Counted from the first letter of the stretch, positions 32,099 through 41,877 are shown. The stretch is 64,000 nt of DNA from DAOTWC01 sp048499435 (GCA_048499435.1 JASNZW010000001.1:1-64000), one strand, 5' to 3'. Made by a program: numbers and translations. The notes: generated by a model not told the origin, from the sequence alone.

Positions 32099-33547
32099 CT
32101 AGCCCAGGGCTTTAACCCACGCGGCAATATCATCAATCACCTGCGCGTCCACGAAAGCGGGGACGGTGGCGTACTCGCTGGGCAGCGCCAGCGTGCCAGT
32201 TTCGCCGGTTTCCATGAACAGGTGGTTAAGCGCCGGGTAGCTGATAAAGGTGACGTTAGCGCGGCCAGCCAGCGCTTCCTGCCACAGCGCGAAATCGGCC
32301 ATCGTGGCCTGGTAGTCGCGCTCACCCTGCAGCACAAGGATCGGCAGGCTGACGGCGGCCACCTCCGCCAGCGGGTCAGCGGCGACGACGCTGGCCCAGT
32401 ACGCCGCCGCCGCCGGGTCGCCGAACGTCGCCAGCGGGTCAGCGCCGGCGCGCACGGCTTCCAGGTTCGTGGCGATAGTTTGCAGCGCCGCCAGGCTGGC
32501 CTCCGCCTGTGGCGACAGCTCCTCATCATACTCAGCGGCCAGCGCGAGCTGGTAGGCGAGCTGTTCGCTCAGCGATACCTCGAAAGGCCGCGCCAGCCCG
32601 GCCAGCAGAATCAGGCCGGCGATCTCCGGGTCGGCGGCGGCGATGCGCGGCCCGACGCTGGCCCCCTGGCTGTGCGCCAGCACCACGATCTGCGCCGGGT
32701 CCACTTCGGGTAGCGCGCGCAGATAGGCGACAGCGGCCAGCGCGTCGTCCACGTATTCGCGGTCCAGCGTGAACGCAAGGTCGGCTGCTGCCTGCTCAGG
32801 CAGGGCGTTGGTGCGCTTGTCATAGCGCAGCACGACGATACCCTGCGAGGCCAGCCCCTGCGCCAGGTCGCGGAACACTTTGGTCGGGCCGATAGCCTGG
32901 TCGCGGTTGCCTGGCCCGGAGCCGTGCACCAGCACGACCGCCGGGAACGGGCCGTCGCCAACGGGCACTGACAGCGTGCCCGGCAGCGGCCAGCCCTCCG
33001 CGCCGACGACCACGTCGCGCTCGGTGAAGGCGTCCAGGTCGATATAGTCCGGCAGGTTAGAGGGGACCTGCAGCAGCCTGATGCCGTTCAGCGTCGCCAG
33101 CGTGACCGGGTTCACCGCCTGGAGCGCGGCCTGCGCGCCCTGCGCCACCATCACGACTACGCTGTCGCCGGCGGCCTGGCCCAGCGCGATCACCAGCTCG
33201 CTGCCCTGGGTATACACGTCCTGCGTCCAGATGCCGTTTGACAGCGGGGCCTGCACGGTTTGCAGCGACACCGCGTCCCAGCCGGGGAAGATGCTTTCCA
33301 GCACAGCGGCCATGCCGGCAGCCGTGTCGGTCACGTCGGCGGCGCGCACGTACAGGTTGGCCGCGCCGTCCTCAGAGATGAAATGCGCCCCGTTCTCATC
33401 GCTGGCATCGGTCCAGCCAGTGGGAACCGGCACGCTGAAGCGCTCTTGTGGGTCGGTATAGACGGCATCAGCGCCGTCCTGGCTCAGCACGGCCAGCGGT
33501 GAGATCGCCAGCGCCAGCAGCGCCAGCGCAGCTGCAGCCATTCGCAT
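32099..33547 (-). CDS. Secreted alpha/beta hydrolase
   Basis: A 482-residue exported protein. After a signal peptide (MRMAAAALALLALAISPLAVLSQ) comes an N-terminal ~150-residue beta-rich domain (VYTDPQERFSVPVPTGWTD) of a kind often paired with such hydrolases. The alpha/beta-hydrolase domain has oxyanion HGSGPGNRD, nucleophile Ser in VVLAHSQGASVG, acid Asp in LQGERDYQ and His in ALNHLFM. It resembles secreted esterases or acyl-aminopeptidases related to YqiA/YfhR-type enzymes; the substrate is unknown. It is a single gene with a strong terminator. Confidence 0.87.
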   Translation of the reverse strand: MRMAAAALALLALAISPLAVLSQDGADAVYTDPQERFSVPVPTGWTDASDENGAHFISEDGAANLYVRAADVTDTAAGMAAVLESIFPGWDAVSLQTVQAPLSNGIWTQDVYTQGSELVIALGQAAGDSVVVMVAQGAQAALQAVNPVTLATLNGIRLLQVPSNLPDYIDLDAFTERDVVVGAEGWPLPGTLSVPVGDGPFPAVVLVHGSGPGNRDQAIGPTKVFRDLAQGLASQGIVVLRYDKRTNALPEQAAADLAFTLDREYVDDALAAVAYLRALPEVDPAQIVVLAHSQGASVGPRIAAADPEIAGLILLAGLARPFEVSLSEQLAYQLALAAEYDEELSPQAEASLAALQTIATNLEAVRAGADPLATFGDPAAAAYWASVVAADPLAEVAAVSLPILVLQGERDYQATMADFALWQEALAGRANVTFISYPALNHLFMETGETGTLALPSEYATVPAFVDAQVIDDIAAWVKALG

Positions 33548-33615
33548 TGTTATGTCTCCTCAGTACAAACACAAACAGCGCCCTCGAACGTGCGTTAGCG
33601 CTGGCAGCGGGCCGG

Positions 33616-35340
33616 TCAGCGGGTCTGCTGCTGCGCCCGCTGGATTTTCGCCCACTCGTCCTTGAGCGTGACCGTCCGGTTGAACACCAGCTCACCGCCG
33701 GCGCTGTCAGGATCAACGCAGAAGTAGCCCAGGCGCTCGAACTGGAAGCGGCTGCCCGGCGCCGCGCCCCGCAGGCTCGGCTCAACTTTGCAGCCAGTGA
33801 GCGCCTGAAGCGAGTTCGGGTTGATATAGGCGGTGAAGTCCAGGCCCTCGTCGTCGCTGTTCGGGTCGGGCCGGGTGAACAGGTGATCGTAGAGGCGCAC
33901 TTCAGCGTCGAGAGCGTGGGCCGCCGCCACCCAGTGCAGCGTCGCTTTCACCTTGCGCCCGTCGGGCGCTTCGCCGCTGCGCGTGGCCGGGTCATAGGTG
34001 CAGCGCAGCTCGACGATGTTTCCGGCGGCATCCTTGACCACTTCCTCGCATCTGATGAAGTAGGCGTAGCGCAGGCGCACCTCACGCCCAGGGGCCAGCC
34101 GGAAGAATTTGTTCGGCGGGTCCTCCATAAAATCATCCTGCTCGATATACAGCTCGCGCGCGAACGGCACTGTGCGCGTGCCGGCTGCCGGGTCCTCCGG
34201 GTTGTTGATGGCGTCCAGCGCCTCCACCTGGTCGGCGGGGTAGTTGGTGATGACAACCTTCAGCGGGCGCAGGATGGCCATCACGCGCGGGGTGTGCCGG
34301 TTGAGGACCTGGCGCACACAGTATTCCAGCATCGCGATGTCCACCACGCTGTTGTTTTTGGCGACGCCGACCATCTCCGCGAAGTCGCGGATGGCCTCCG
34401 GCGGGAAGCCGCGCCGCCGCAGGCCGCTGAGCGTGGGCATGCGCGGGTCGTCCCAGCCATGCACAAAGTTTTCCGTCACCAGCCGGATGAGCCGGCGTTT
34501 GCTCAGCACCGTGTAGTTCAGGTTGAGGCGCGCGAACTCGATCTGCTGCGGCGCGTAGATGCCCAGGTTGGCGATAAACCAGTCGTAAAGCGGGCGGTGA
34601 TCCTCAAATTCCAGCGTGCAGATCGAGTGTGTGATGCGCTCGATCGAGTCGGACTGGCCGTGCGCCCAATCGTACATGGGGTAGATGCACCACTTGTCGC
34701 CGGTGCGCGGGTGGTCGGTGTGCAGAATGCGATACATCACCGGGTCGCGCAGGTTGAGGTTGGGCGAAGCCATGTCGATTTTGGCGCGCAGCACGCAGCT
34801 TCCGTCGGGCAGGTCGCCGTTTTTCATCTGCTCGAACAGGCGCAGGTTTTCCGCCACACTGCGGCTGCGGTACGGGCTTTCGCGCCCTGGCTGCGTCAGC
34901 GTCCCCCGGTACTCGCGGATTTCGTCGGCGCTCAGGTGGTCCACGTAAGCCTTATCCGCCTTGATGAGCTGGACCGCCCACTCGTACAGCAGGTCGAAAT
35001 AGTCAGAGGCGTAGAACAGCCGGTCCCCCCAGTCGAAGCCCAGCCAGCGCACGTCCTCGATGATCGAGTCGATATATTCCTGTTCTTCCTTGATCGGGTT
35101 GGTGTCGTCGAAGCGCAGGTTGCACTGGCCGCCGTAGGCGGCGGCGATGCCGAAATTGAGGCAGATGGACTTGGCGTGGCCGATGTGCAGATAGCCGTTC
35201 GGCTCTGGCGGAAAGCGCGTCTGCACGCGCCCGTCATAGCGGCCGGTGCGCAGGTGTTCGTCAATCATTTCCCGGATGAAGTTGGAGCGCGGGGCGTTTT
35301 CGTCCGCTGCTGCCGGCATTTCGTGATCGGTGGCTGTCAT
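33616..35340 (-). CDS. glnS: Glutaminyl-tRNA synthetase
   Basis: The enzyme charges tRNA-Gln directly. The 574 residues have the class I HIGH motif in RFPPEPNGYLHIGHAKSICLNFG and the KMSKS equivalent in VLSKRRLIRLVTENFVHGWDDPRMPTLSGLRRRGF, which is specific for GlnRS rather than GluRS. The anticodon-binding beta-barrels follow. The start ATG 35340 matches the family; an upstream 17-residue extension to 35391 is unlikely. Many bacteria lack GlnRS and use the GatCAB route, so its presence is a useful taxonomic mark. It is a single gene downstream of the peptide-permease operon. Confidence 0.96.
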   Translation of the reverse strand: MTATDHEMPAAADENAPRSNFIREMIDEHLRTGRYDGRVQTRFPPEPNGYLHIGHAKSICLNFGIAAAYGGQCNLRFDDTNPIKEEQEYIDSIIEDVRWLGFDWGDRLFYASDYFDLLYEWAVQLIKADKAYVDHLSADEIREYRGTLTQPGRESPYRSRSVAENLRLFEQMKNGDLPDGSCVLRAKIDMASPNLNLRDPVMYRILHTDHPRTGDKWCIYPMYDWAHGQSDSIERITHSICTLEFEDHRPLYDWFIANLGIYAPQQIEFARLNLNYTVLSKRRLIRLVTENFVHGWDDPRMPTLSGLRRRGFPPEAIRDFAEMVGVAKNNSVVDIAMLEYCVRQVLNRHTPRVMAILRPLKVVITNYPADQVEALDAINNPEDPAAGTRTVPFARELYIEQDDFMEDPPNKFFRLAPGREVRLRYAYFIRCEEVVKDAAGNIVELRCTYDPATRSGEAPDGRKVKATLHWVAAAHALDAEVRLYDHLFTRPDPNSDDEGLDFTAYINPNSLQALTGCKVEPSLRGAAPGSRFQFERLGYFCVDPDSAGGELVFNRTVTLKDEWAKIQRAQQQTR

Positions 35341-35475
35341 AAGCTGTGTTCTTCCTGAAGCTGCGGGTAGAGGGGATGCGCGCAGCAGCATCCCGGCGTC
35401 GGGTTAGCGGCTCAAGTATAGAGCCTGGCGCGGGCGGCGGTCAACACCGCCCCGGGCCACGCCCGCTGTTTGTGG

Positions 35476-36366
35476 TCAGGATTTCTTCATGCGCGGGTCA
35501 AGCGCGTCGCGCAGGCCGTCGCCCAGGAAGTTGAAGGCGATCATCGTCAGGCCCAGCACGATGCCAGGGTAGAGCGCCAGGTGCGGCTCGGTGCGGATAT
35601 AGTCGCGGCCTTTGGTGATCATGCCGCCCCAGGTCGGCGTTGGCGGGCGGATGCCGATGCCCAGAAAGCTCAGCCCGGCTTCGGCCATGATTACGGTGGC
35701 GATGCCCAGCGTGAACTGGACGATCAACGGCGTGAGCGAGTTGGGCAGGATATGGAACAGCATGATCTGCCAGGGGCGCGCACCCAGCGCGCGCGCCGCC
35801 AGCACGTAATCTTCCTGCCTGAGCGCCAGCACCTGCCCGCGCATCAGGCGTGCCATCAGCGGCCAGCTCACCAGCGCCAGCGTGAGGATTACGCTGTTGA
35901 CGCTGGGTGTGAGCAGCGACACCATAAACACGGCGAACAGAAACGCCGGCAGCGCGTACATGATGTCTACCGCGCGCATGATAACCATATCGGCCAGGCC
36001 GCCATAGTAGCCAGCGATCATGCCCAGGAAGACGCCCGCAGCCGTCGCCGTGCTCTGGACAACGATGCCGACCGTGAGCGATACGCGCGCGCCGAAGATC
36101 ACACGGCTGAGGATATCGCGCCCAATTTCGTCAGTTCCCATCAGGTGCGCTGGCGATGGCGGCTGGCGCAGCGCGGTGAAATCGACGGCATTGGGGTCAT
36201 ACGGCGCGATTATCTCGGCAAAAACCGCTGCCAGCATCAGCGCCAGCAGGAACAGCGCGGAAATAACGGCAGCGCGGTTGCGCGCCATCCGGTAGAGGGC
36301 GTCGCGCCACAGGCTGCCGGCAGGGGCAGCAGTGTTCAAACGGGGTACTGCGCTGGTGGTCGTCAT
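35476..36366 (-). CDS. Peptide/nickel-type ABC transporter permease, DppC-like
   Basis: A 296-residue inner-membrane permease. The N-terminal segment WRDALYRMARNRAAVISALFLL is typical of DppC/OppC. The binding-protein-dependent signature lies in ALGARPWQIMLFHILPNSLTPLI, and GLSFLGIGIRPPTPTWGGMI follows. It pairs with the DppB-like permease 4 bases upstream. It is the last gene of the block before glnS; no ATPase gene follows. Confidence 0.92.
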   Translation of the reverse strand: MTTTSAVPRLNTAAPAGSLWRDALYRMARNRAAVISALFLLALMLAAVFAEIIAPYDPNAVDFTALRQPPSPAHLMGTDEIGRDILSRVIFGARVSLTVGIVVQSTATAAGVFLGMIAGYYGGLADMVIMRAVDIMYALPAFLFAVFMVSLLTPSVNSVILTLALVSWPLMARLMRGQVLALRQEDYVLAARALGARPWQIMLFHILPNSLTPLIVQFTLGIATVIMAEAGLSFLGIGIRPPTPTWGGMITKGRDYIRTEPHLALYPGIVLGLTMIAFNFLGDGLRDALDPRMKKS

Positions 36367-36370
36367 TTAG

Positions 36371-37300
36371 TTAGTCTGTCAGGCGCACGCGGGGGTCAAG
36401 CACCCCGTACAGCAGGTCAATAATCAGTGTTGTAACCAGGAAGGCCGTCGCCAGCACAATCGTCGCGCCGAGGATAACCGGATAGTCGCGCTGGAGCACG
36501 GCTGTTACGCCCACCCGCCCGATGCCGGGGATGTTGAAGATCGTCTCGACGATAAACGAACCGGCCAGGATGCGCCCCACCACCACGCCCACCACCGTTA
36601 GCACCGGCAGCAGCGCGTTGCTCAGCCCGTGCCTGAGAATGACGGTGCGCTCGTTCAGACCTTTTGCGCGCGCGGTGCGCATGTAGTCCTGGCTGATCAC
36701 GTCCAGCATAGCCGCGCGCACCATGCGCGAGATCAGCGCGCAGGGCCGCACCGCCAGCGTGATCGCCGGCAGGATAAAATGCGCCAGCGTCTCGTAGCCC
36801 GCCACCGGCAGCCAGCCCAACCGCAGCGCGAAGATGACGACAAGAAACGTCGCCAGCACGAAGTCGGGCAGCGAAATGCCCACAATGGCGATGAACATCG
36901 CGCCGGTGTCCACCCAGGTGTTGTGGCGCACCGCCGCCGTGACGCCTAACACAACGGCGACCGCGATTGCCACCACCAGCGCCACGCTTTCCCAGCGCAG
37001 CGTCACCCACACCGCCGGGCCGATCAGGTCCATCACAGGCATGCCGATATACTGGTACGATGTGCCGAAATCGCCCTGCAGCACGTTGCGCACGTAGTAG
37101 ATGTACTGGATCGGAATCGGCTGGTCCAGGCCATAGCGCGCCTCCCAGGCGGCGATCACCTCCGGCGCGATATTCTGCTCGCCAGCCATCAGCCGCACCG
37201 GGTCGCCAGGGGCCAGCCGGGAGGCGGTAAAGGCCAGGAATGTAGCGCCGACCAGGCTGAAGATAATAAACGCGATGCGCTGCAGGATATACCGTGTCAT
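36371..37300 (-). CDS. Peptide/nickel-type ABC transporter permease, DppB-like
   Basis: A 309-residue permease with the DppB start MTRYILQRIAFIIFSLVGATF, a conserved ASRLAPGDPVRLMAG block, and the coupling motif RTARAKGLNERTVILRHGLSNALLPVLT. It forms the translocation pore with the DppC-like protein. A 13-base-pair stem-loop in the 77-base gap behind the binding-protein gene may reduce its expression. Confidence 0.92.
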   Translation of the reverse strand: MTRYILQRIAFIIFSLVGATFLAFTASRLAPGDPVRLMAGEQNIAPEVIAAWEARYGLDQPIPIQYIYYVRNVLQGDFGTSYQYIGMPVMDLIGPAVWVTLRWESVALVVAIAVAVVLGVTAAVRHNTWVDTGAMFIAIVGISLPDFVLATFLVVIFALRLGWLPVAGYETLAHFILPAITLAVRPCALISRMVRAAMLDVISQDYMRTARAKGLNERTVILRHGLSNALLPVLTVVGVVVGRILAGSFIVETIFNIPGIGRVGVTAVLQRDYPVILGATIVLATAFLVTTLIIDLLYGVLDPRVRLTD

Positions 37301-37318
37301 ACGCGCCTGTCCTGTGCG

Positions 37319-37347
37319 GCTGGAAGGGGCCAGCGGCCCCTTCCAGC
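37319..37347 (-). terminator. Intercistronic stem-loop between binding-protein and permease genes
   Basis: A perfect 13-base-pair stem (GCTGGAAGGGGCC with GGCCCCTTCCAGC) encloses AGC. There is no T-tract, so it more likely protects the upstream mRNA 3' end or partially stops transcription, raising binding-protein levels over the permeases. Confidence 0.6.
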
Positions 37348-37377
37348 AGTTCCGATGTGTGTGTGTGCGGCCCGGTT

Positions 37378-38946
37378 TTAACCGGCTTTGGTGACGTTGG
37401 CGAAGCCCACCGGCCCAAGCAGGTTGGCGGCGAAGCCTTCAACCTGCGGGTTAACCAGATAGATAAAGCGCGCGTATCCGTTCGGGATCACAGCGGCGTC
37501 GGCCATTGCCAGCGCCTCTGCCTGCTGCCAGTAAGCAGTGGACTCAGCGATGTCCAGCGTGCTGCGCGCCTGGTCAATGGCGGCGTTTACTTCTTCGTTG
37601 CAGTAGTTAGAGAAATTGCTGTCCAGCCCGCAGTACAGCATTTCATACGTCCACACAGACGCCGAAGGTGAGTCGGCGGTCCAGCCGAAAACGAAGAACT
37701 GCCAGCGGTCGCCCGCCCACAACCCGTCGATCATGTCGCCGCGCTCCGGCTGCAAAATCTCGACGGTGATGCCCAGGTTGGCCGTGAGCATGGCCGCCAT
37801 CGCTTCAGCGATAGTTGTGTCGAGCGAGGCGAGTTCGACCGGCGGGAAGCCCGCGCCGCCCGGATAACCGGCGTCGGCCAGAAGCTGCTGCGCGGCTGCC
37901 GGGTCATAGGGGTAGGCTTCCAGGTCCGGGTTGTACTGTGGGATATTGGGCGGGACCAGGCCGGTCGCCGGCGTCCAGGCGTTGTTGAGCACCTGGGTCA
38001 CGATCGTGTCGCGGTCAATGGCGTAGATGAACGCCTGCCGCACGCGCACATCCTTAAACGGCTCGAACATATCCTGGTTCATGCCGGTGTAACGAAGCTG
38101 CGCGCGCGTGAAGTAAGCGAGCTGTTCGCTCAGGACCGGGTCCTCGCTGACGCGCTGCAGAGCGCTGGGCGGCACGCCGACGATATCCAGCTCGCCGGCC
38201 TCAAACTGTGCCAGCGAGGTTGACGTATCGGGCACGACCAGATACTCAAGGCGGTCAATCTGCGGCCTGCCCAGGAAGAAGCCGTCATTGGCTTCCAGCA
38301 CGAGGCGCACATTGGGCACCCACTCGACGAACTTGAACGGACCAGCGCCTACCGGAGTGCCTGTCCATTCCGGGCTGCCGGCGACGACCGCCTCTTCCGG
38401 GACGACCCAGGTTACCGGGACGGCCAGTTCCTGAAGGAAAGTGTTAGACGGCTGCGCCAGCGTAACTTCAAGCGTGTGGTCGTCAAGCGCCTGGACACCC
38501 GCCAGTTCTTCGGCTTCGCCAGCGAAAAGCTCAGGCCCGCCCACGACATTTTCCCAGGGCACGCCGGCAGTCTGCGCGCCCACCGCCGGATCAAGATAGC
38601 GTTCCCAGCCGGCTTTGAAGTCCGCGGCGACGATCGGGCGGCCGTTGTGCCACACGGCGTTCTCGTGCAGGTGGAAAGTGTAAACCAGGCCGTCGTCCGA
38701 CACTTCGTACTCGCTGACCAGGTAGGGCACGACCTGTGTGTCAGCGTCATAGGTGAACAGGCCGGCATGCAGGCTGAGGGCAATTTCCGCTGAGTACAGC
38801 TCTTTTACCAGCCCTGGCTCCAGGCTGGCCGGGTCGCTGGTGATAGGATAGCGCAGCACAACAGGCGCATCCTGGGCGGCGGCGCTGGACGCCAGCAGCA
38901 GCGCTAGCAGCAGCAAGAGCACGAACTTCGATGTTGAATTTCTCAT
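37378..38946 (-). CDS. Extracellular solute-binding protein family 5 (peptide/nickel type)
   Basis: A 522-residue exported binding protein. The signal peptide MRNSTSKFVLLLLLALLLASS is followed by the family-5 fold: RYPITSDPASLEPGL, VYTFHLHENAVWHNGRP near the ligand cleft, VRQAFIYAIDRDTIV, and GWTADSPSASVWTYEMLYC. Family members bind oligopeptides, opines, nickel or other amino compounds. ATG 38946 is chosen for its AAAGGGGAAAG site and signal peptide; 39018 adds a leader. Its ligand is probably the substrate of the amide/amino-handling enzymes encoded upstream (inference). Confidence 0.92.
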   Translation of the reverse strand: MRNSTSKFVLLLLLALLLASSAAAQDAPVVLRYPITSDPASLEPGLVKELYSAEIALSLHAGLFTYDADTQVVPYLVSEYEVSDDGLVYTFHLHENAVWHNGRPIVAADFKAGWERYLDPAVGAQTAGVPWENVVGGPELFAGEAEELAGVQALDDHTLEVTLAQPSNTFLQELAVPVTWVVPEEAVVAGSPEWTGTPVGAGPFKFVEWVPNVRLVLEANDGFFLGRPQIDRLEYLVVPDTSTSLAQFEAGELDIVGVPPSALQRVSEDPVLSEQLAYFTRAQLRYTGMNQDMFEPFKDVRVRQAFIYAIDRDTIVTQVLNNAWTPATGLVPPNIPQYNPDLEAYPYDPAAAQQLLADAGYPGGAGFPPVELASLDTTIAEAMAAMLTANLGITVEILQPERGDMIDGLWAGDRWQFFVFGWTADSPSASVWTYEMLYCGLDSNFSNYCNEEVNAAIDQARSTLDIAESTAYWQQAEALAMADAAVIPNGYARFIYLVNPQVEGFAANLLGPVGFANVTKAG

Positions 38947-39029
38947 GTTGCTTTCCCCTTTTTTGAGAACGGACGATGTGAACAGCCAGTTGCGCGCAGG
39001 TTTAACCCTCTCTGCCATCCGCTGGATGG

Positions 39030-40304
39030 CTAGCCAAGCGCCTCAGTCAGCGCAGTTTCGATGGTATCAGCGGCGTAAACGGCCTGTTCCGCGGTGATAA
39101 CCAGCGGCGGGCGCACATCCAGAATGTGGCTGCGGCTGCCGATATACACCCCACGCGCATAGCTTGCGCGGCTGATGCGCTGAACAAGCTCAGGATACGG
39201 CTGTTTTGTTTCAGGGTCGGTAACGAACTCCATTGCCACCGCCAGCCCTTTGCCGCGCACATCGCCGATAACCGCGGGGAAGCGCTGCTGAAGCTGGCGG
39301 AAACGCTCCAGAAAATAAGCGCCCACCTGCGCTGCATGGGCGGCCAGGTTTTCAGCCGTTAAAATGTCAATGACGGCCAGCGCCGAAGTAGCGGCCAGGA
39401 AGCTGCCGCCGCTGCCGCCGCCCAGCTCACCAGGGGCCAGCGAGTCCCAGAGCCAGTCCTCGGCCAGCAGCGCCGCGATTGACAGGCCGCCGCCCAGGCC
39501 CTTGCCCAGGCACAGCATTTGTGGGCGCAAACCTTCCCATTCCAGCGCGAACAACTGGCCGGTGCGCCCAAACGACGACTGAATTTCATCCAGGATGAAC
39601 ACGATATCGTTGGCGGCGGCCCATTCCTGCAGGCGCGGCAGGTAGCCCTCAGGCGGGAAAACCATCCCGCCGACGCCCTGGTACGGCTCGACAATCAACG
39701 CGGCGATGTCGTCGGTGCTGGCGTGCTTTAGCACATCGTCGAGGTAATCAACGCAGAAGAGGCCGCACGTTTCCGGCTGCTTGCCAAAGGGGCAGCGGTA
39801 GCAGTAAGGGAAGGGCGCGTGAATAACGCCGGGCATCACCGGGCCGAACTGCCGCCGCCGTTTGGCCAGCCCATTCAGGCTGGCGTTGGCGTAAGTGCGC
39901 CCGTAGACGCCGCCCCAGAAGGACAGAATCTCGTGTTTGCCGGTGGCGCGCCGGGCGATGCGCACAGCCCAGTCTACCGCTTCGCCGCCGCTGGTAACGA
40001 AATACGCCTTGCTCAGGTTATCTGGCGTCAGGCTGACCAGCCGCTGCGCGAGCTGCGCGCGGGCCGGGTTCATCAGCCCGCTTTTGCTCACAACCATCTG
40101 CTCCAGCGCCTGGCGCAGGGCTTCAAGCTGGCGCGGGTGAGCGTGCCCGACATTGGCGGTGATGTCGCTCAGGTCAAGCAGCCGGTTCCCTTCGGTGTCG
40201 GTAAAGACAGCGCCCGCCGCCTCCTGCACCACAATCTGCGGCGCGTGCGGGCCGAAGTCCGCGTCGTAGGCTGCGGCCAGCGCCAGCAGCGTCTGCGTGT
40301 CCAT
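39030..40304 (-). CDS. Class III pyridoxal-phosphate aminotransferase
   Basis: A 424-residue PLP enzyme. The fold-type I marks are present: SGGEAVDWAVRIARRATG (cofactor phosphate contacts), FILDEIQSSFGRTGQLFA (Asp for the pyridine N) and the Schiff-base Lys in LCLGKGLGGGLS. The group covers omega-amino acid, GABA and acetylornithine aminotransferases. Unusual is a Cys-rich insert (PYCYRCPFGKQPETCGLFC, around residues 190-208), seen in some aminotransferase subfamilies. The start at 40304 overlaps the creatininase stop by one base (TGATG), so the two are translationally coupled. Confidence 0.9.
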   Translation of the reverse strand: MDTQTLLALAAAYDADFGPHAPQIVVQEAAGAVFTDTEGNRLLDLSDITANVGHAHPRQLEALRQALEQMVVSKSGLMNPARAQLAQRLVSLTPDNLSKAYFVTSGGEAVDWAVRIARRATGKHEILSFWGGVYGRTYANASLNGLAKRRRQFGPVMPGVIHAPFPYCYRCPFGKQPETCGLFCVDYLDDVLKHASTDDIAALIVEPYQGVGGMVFPPEGYLPRLQEWAAANDIVFILDEIQSSFGRTGQLFALEWEGLRPQMLCLGKGLGGGLSIAALLAEDWLWDSLAPGELGGGSGGSFLAATSALAVIDILTAENLAAHAAQVGAYFLERFRQLQQRFPAVIGDVRGKGLAVAMEFVTDPETKQPYPELVQRISRASYARGVYIGSRSHILDVRPPLVITAEQAVYAADTIETALTEALG

Positions 40305-41071
40305 CACGACCGCGCGCCCGCTGGCAGCGGCAGGTTGGCGAAATGTTCCACAAACGTAATGATGTCCTGCGCTTTGGCTGCGAGCGCTTTTTCGCCCTTG
40401 TCCGCCGTCGCGAGCGTGGCGTCGCCGTTGATGCCGTTGGGCGTGTTCATTTTGCCGCCAACGTGAAACTTCTTGACGCCGTCCGCGCCGAATGCGCCCG
40501 GTATGCCCTGTCGCCATTCCTTCGGGGCCAGCGCCATCTGCACCAGGTCCGGGCGCAGCGCCAGCATGCACGAGGTTTCCATTTCGTCGGCGTGGCCGCC
40601 GCTGGCCTGTTCCTCAATCTGCGCGTACACCTCTGACCCCAGGCCGAGGATGTCACTCACGGCGACCAGCACGCCCAGTTCCTGATGCAGATCAGACGAC
40701 AGCGTCTTGAGGGGCGGGTGCGTGGAAACGCCGCCATCCAGAATCAGGAATTTGCGGCAGCCGTGCCGATGCATCGAGCGGATGATATCGGCTACAAAGT
40801 CGGTAAAGTGGCGCGCCTCAATGGATACGCTGCCGGCCCAGTCCACGAAGGCGGGGTAGTAAGCATAGGCCAGCGTGGGCAGCAGCAGCACCGGCGCGGC
40901 CTCCACCACCCGGCGCGCCAGCTCGTCAACTACCATCTGGTCAGTGCCCAGCGGCAGGTGCGGGCCGTGTTCCTTGGTTCCGCCGCCAATGGGCAGCAGC
41001 ACCACCGGGAAGCGGGGAATGGTGTCGATGGCCTCTTTCCATGTGATATCGCTCAGCCGCACACCCTTCAT
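40304..41071 (-). CDS. Creatininase-family amidohydrolase
   Basis: A 255-residue metal-dependent hydrolase. The metal ligands are recognisable as Glu/His in GGTKEHGPHLPLGTD with a following Asp, and as the HADEMETS block that supplies the later Glu. The family includes creatinine amidohydrolase and cyclic-amide or amide-bond enzymes of other pathways. It sits between the amidohydrolase and aminotransferase genes, with short gaps and coupled stop/start. Cleavage of a cyclic or open amide before transamination is inference. Confidence 0.88.
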   Translation of the reverse strand: MKGVRLSDITWKEAIDTIPRFPVVLLPIGGGTKEHGPHLPLGTDQMVVDELARRVVEAAPVLLLPTLAYAYYPAFVDWAGSVSIEARHFTDFVADIIRSMHRHGCRKFLILDGGVSTHPPLKTLSSDLHQELGVLVAVSDILGLGSEVYAQIEEQASGGHADEMETSCMLALRPDLVQMALAPKEWRQGIPGAFGADGVKKFHVGGKMNTPNGINGDATLATADKGEKALAAKAQDIITFVEHFANLPLPAGARS

Positions 41072-41100
41072 GATTTCCTCCTGTATGCACCTGCGGGGTT

Positions 41101-41877
41101 TCAGATGGCGAGCCAGCGCCGGATGCTGCCGGCTAGGATGTTCTCGGTCGGCACGCCCGCGCGCTCGACAGCGGCGAGTTCTTCGCCAATCGGGTTGGCG
41201 TTCAGATAGCTGTTGAACGGATAGTCTGAGCCAAAGATGACGCGGTCGTCGCCGACCAGCTCGACCGCGCGCGCGATGGCCGCGGGGGTGCGCACCGTTG
41301 ACGTTTCAAAAAATACGTTTTCCTCGTCGCGCAGGCCCAGCAGCGCCGCCTCGACGCCGTCGGCTGTGTTGGGTGAGTGGCGGCCCATGTGGGCGACAAT
41401 CAGCCTGAGCCGGGGGACGCGCCTCAGGATGGCGCGTGCCTGTTCCGCGACATTCCAGCCAGGGCCGGCGCGAAAATGGATCAGCATCGGCGTGCCAGCC
41501 TCGGCCATAACAGCGTAGGCGCGCATAAGGTCGAAGCGTTCCGGCGCGTAGAGGATATTCTGCTGCTTGAAGCCCCGCGCGCCGCGTTTCAGCCAGTAGT
41601 CGGTGTCATCGCCCACCAGCATGAAGGGGATGAAACGCTGCGGATGCGCCTGCGCCGCGCTGAGCACGTACTCGTTAGCGCGCACCCGGTCCACTTCCTC
41701 CAGTGGAAAGCCAAAGACGACAGCCCGGTCAATGCCGTTTTCGTCCATGCGGGCGAGCTGGTTCTCAACGGTGTTGTGCATCCGGTCCTGAAAGGCAGGC
41801 CGCGCGCGTTTCTCCGGCGGGATCGGGCGCGCCAGCAGGTCCTCGGTGCCAATGTGTACGTGGCTGTCAATAATCAT
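41101..41877 (-). CDS. Amidohydrolase-2 family metal-dependent hydrolase
   Basis: A 258-residue TIM-barrel hydrolase. It begins MIIDSHVHIGTEDLL, where the HxH metal motif is VHVH-like, continues with LIVAHMGRHSPNT and ends with FGSDYPFNS, the last metal Asp. These match the decarboxylase/lactonase-type amidohydrolase-2 group. The gene overlaps the GntR gene by 11 bases and is followed by the creatininase gene after 29 bases. It is presumably part of the same catabolic route. Confidence 0.87.
   Translation of the reverse strand: MIIDSHVHIGTEDLLARPIPPEKRARPAFQDRMHNTVENQLARMDENGIDRAVVFGFPLEEVDRVRANEYVLSAAQAHPQRFIPFMLVGDDTDYWLKRGARGFKQQNILYAPERFDLMRAYAVMAEAGTPMLIHFRAGPGWNVAEQARAILRRVPRLRLIVAHMGRHSPNTADGVEAALLGLRDEENVFFETSTVRTPAAIARAVELVGDDRVIFGSDYPFNSYLNANPIGEELAAVERAGVPTENILAGSIRRWLAI

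Noticed and set aside
33448..35358. A 636-residue plus-strand frame opposite glnS
   Set aside because: The glnS motifs are unambiguous; the long open antisense frame reflects codon bias only.
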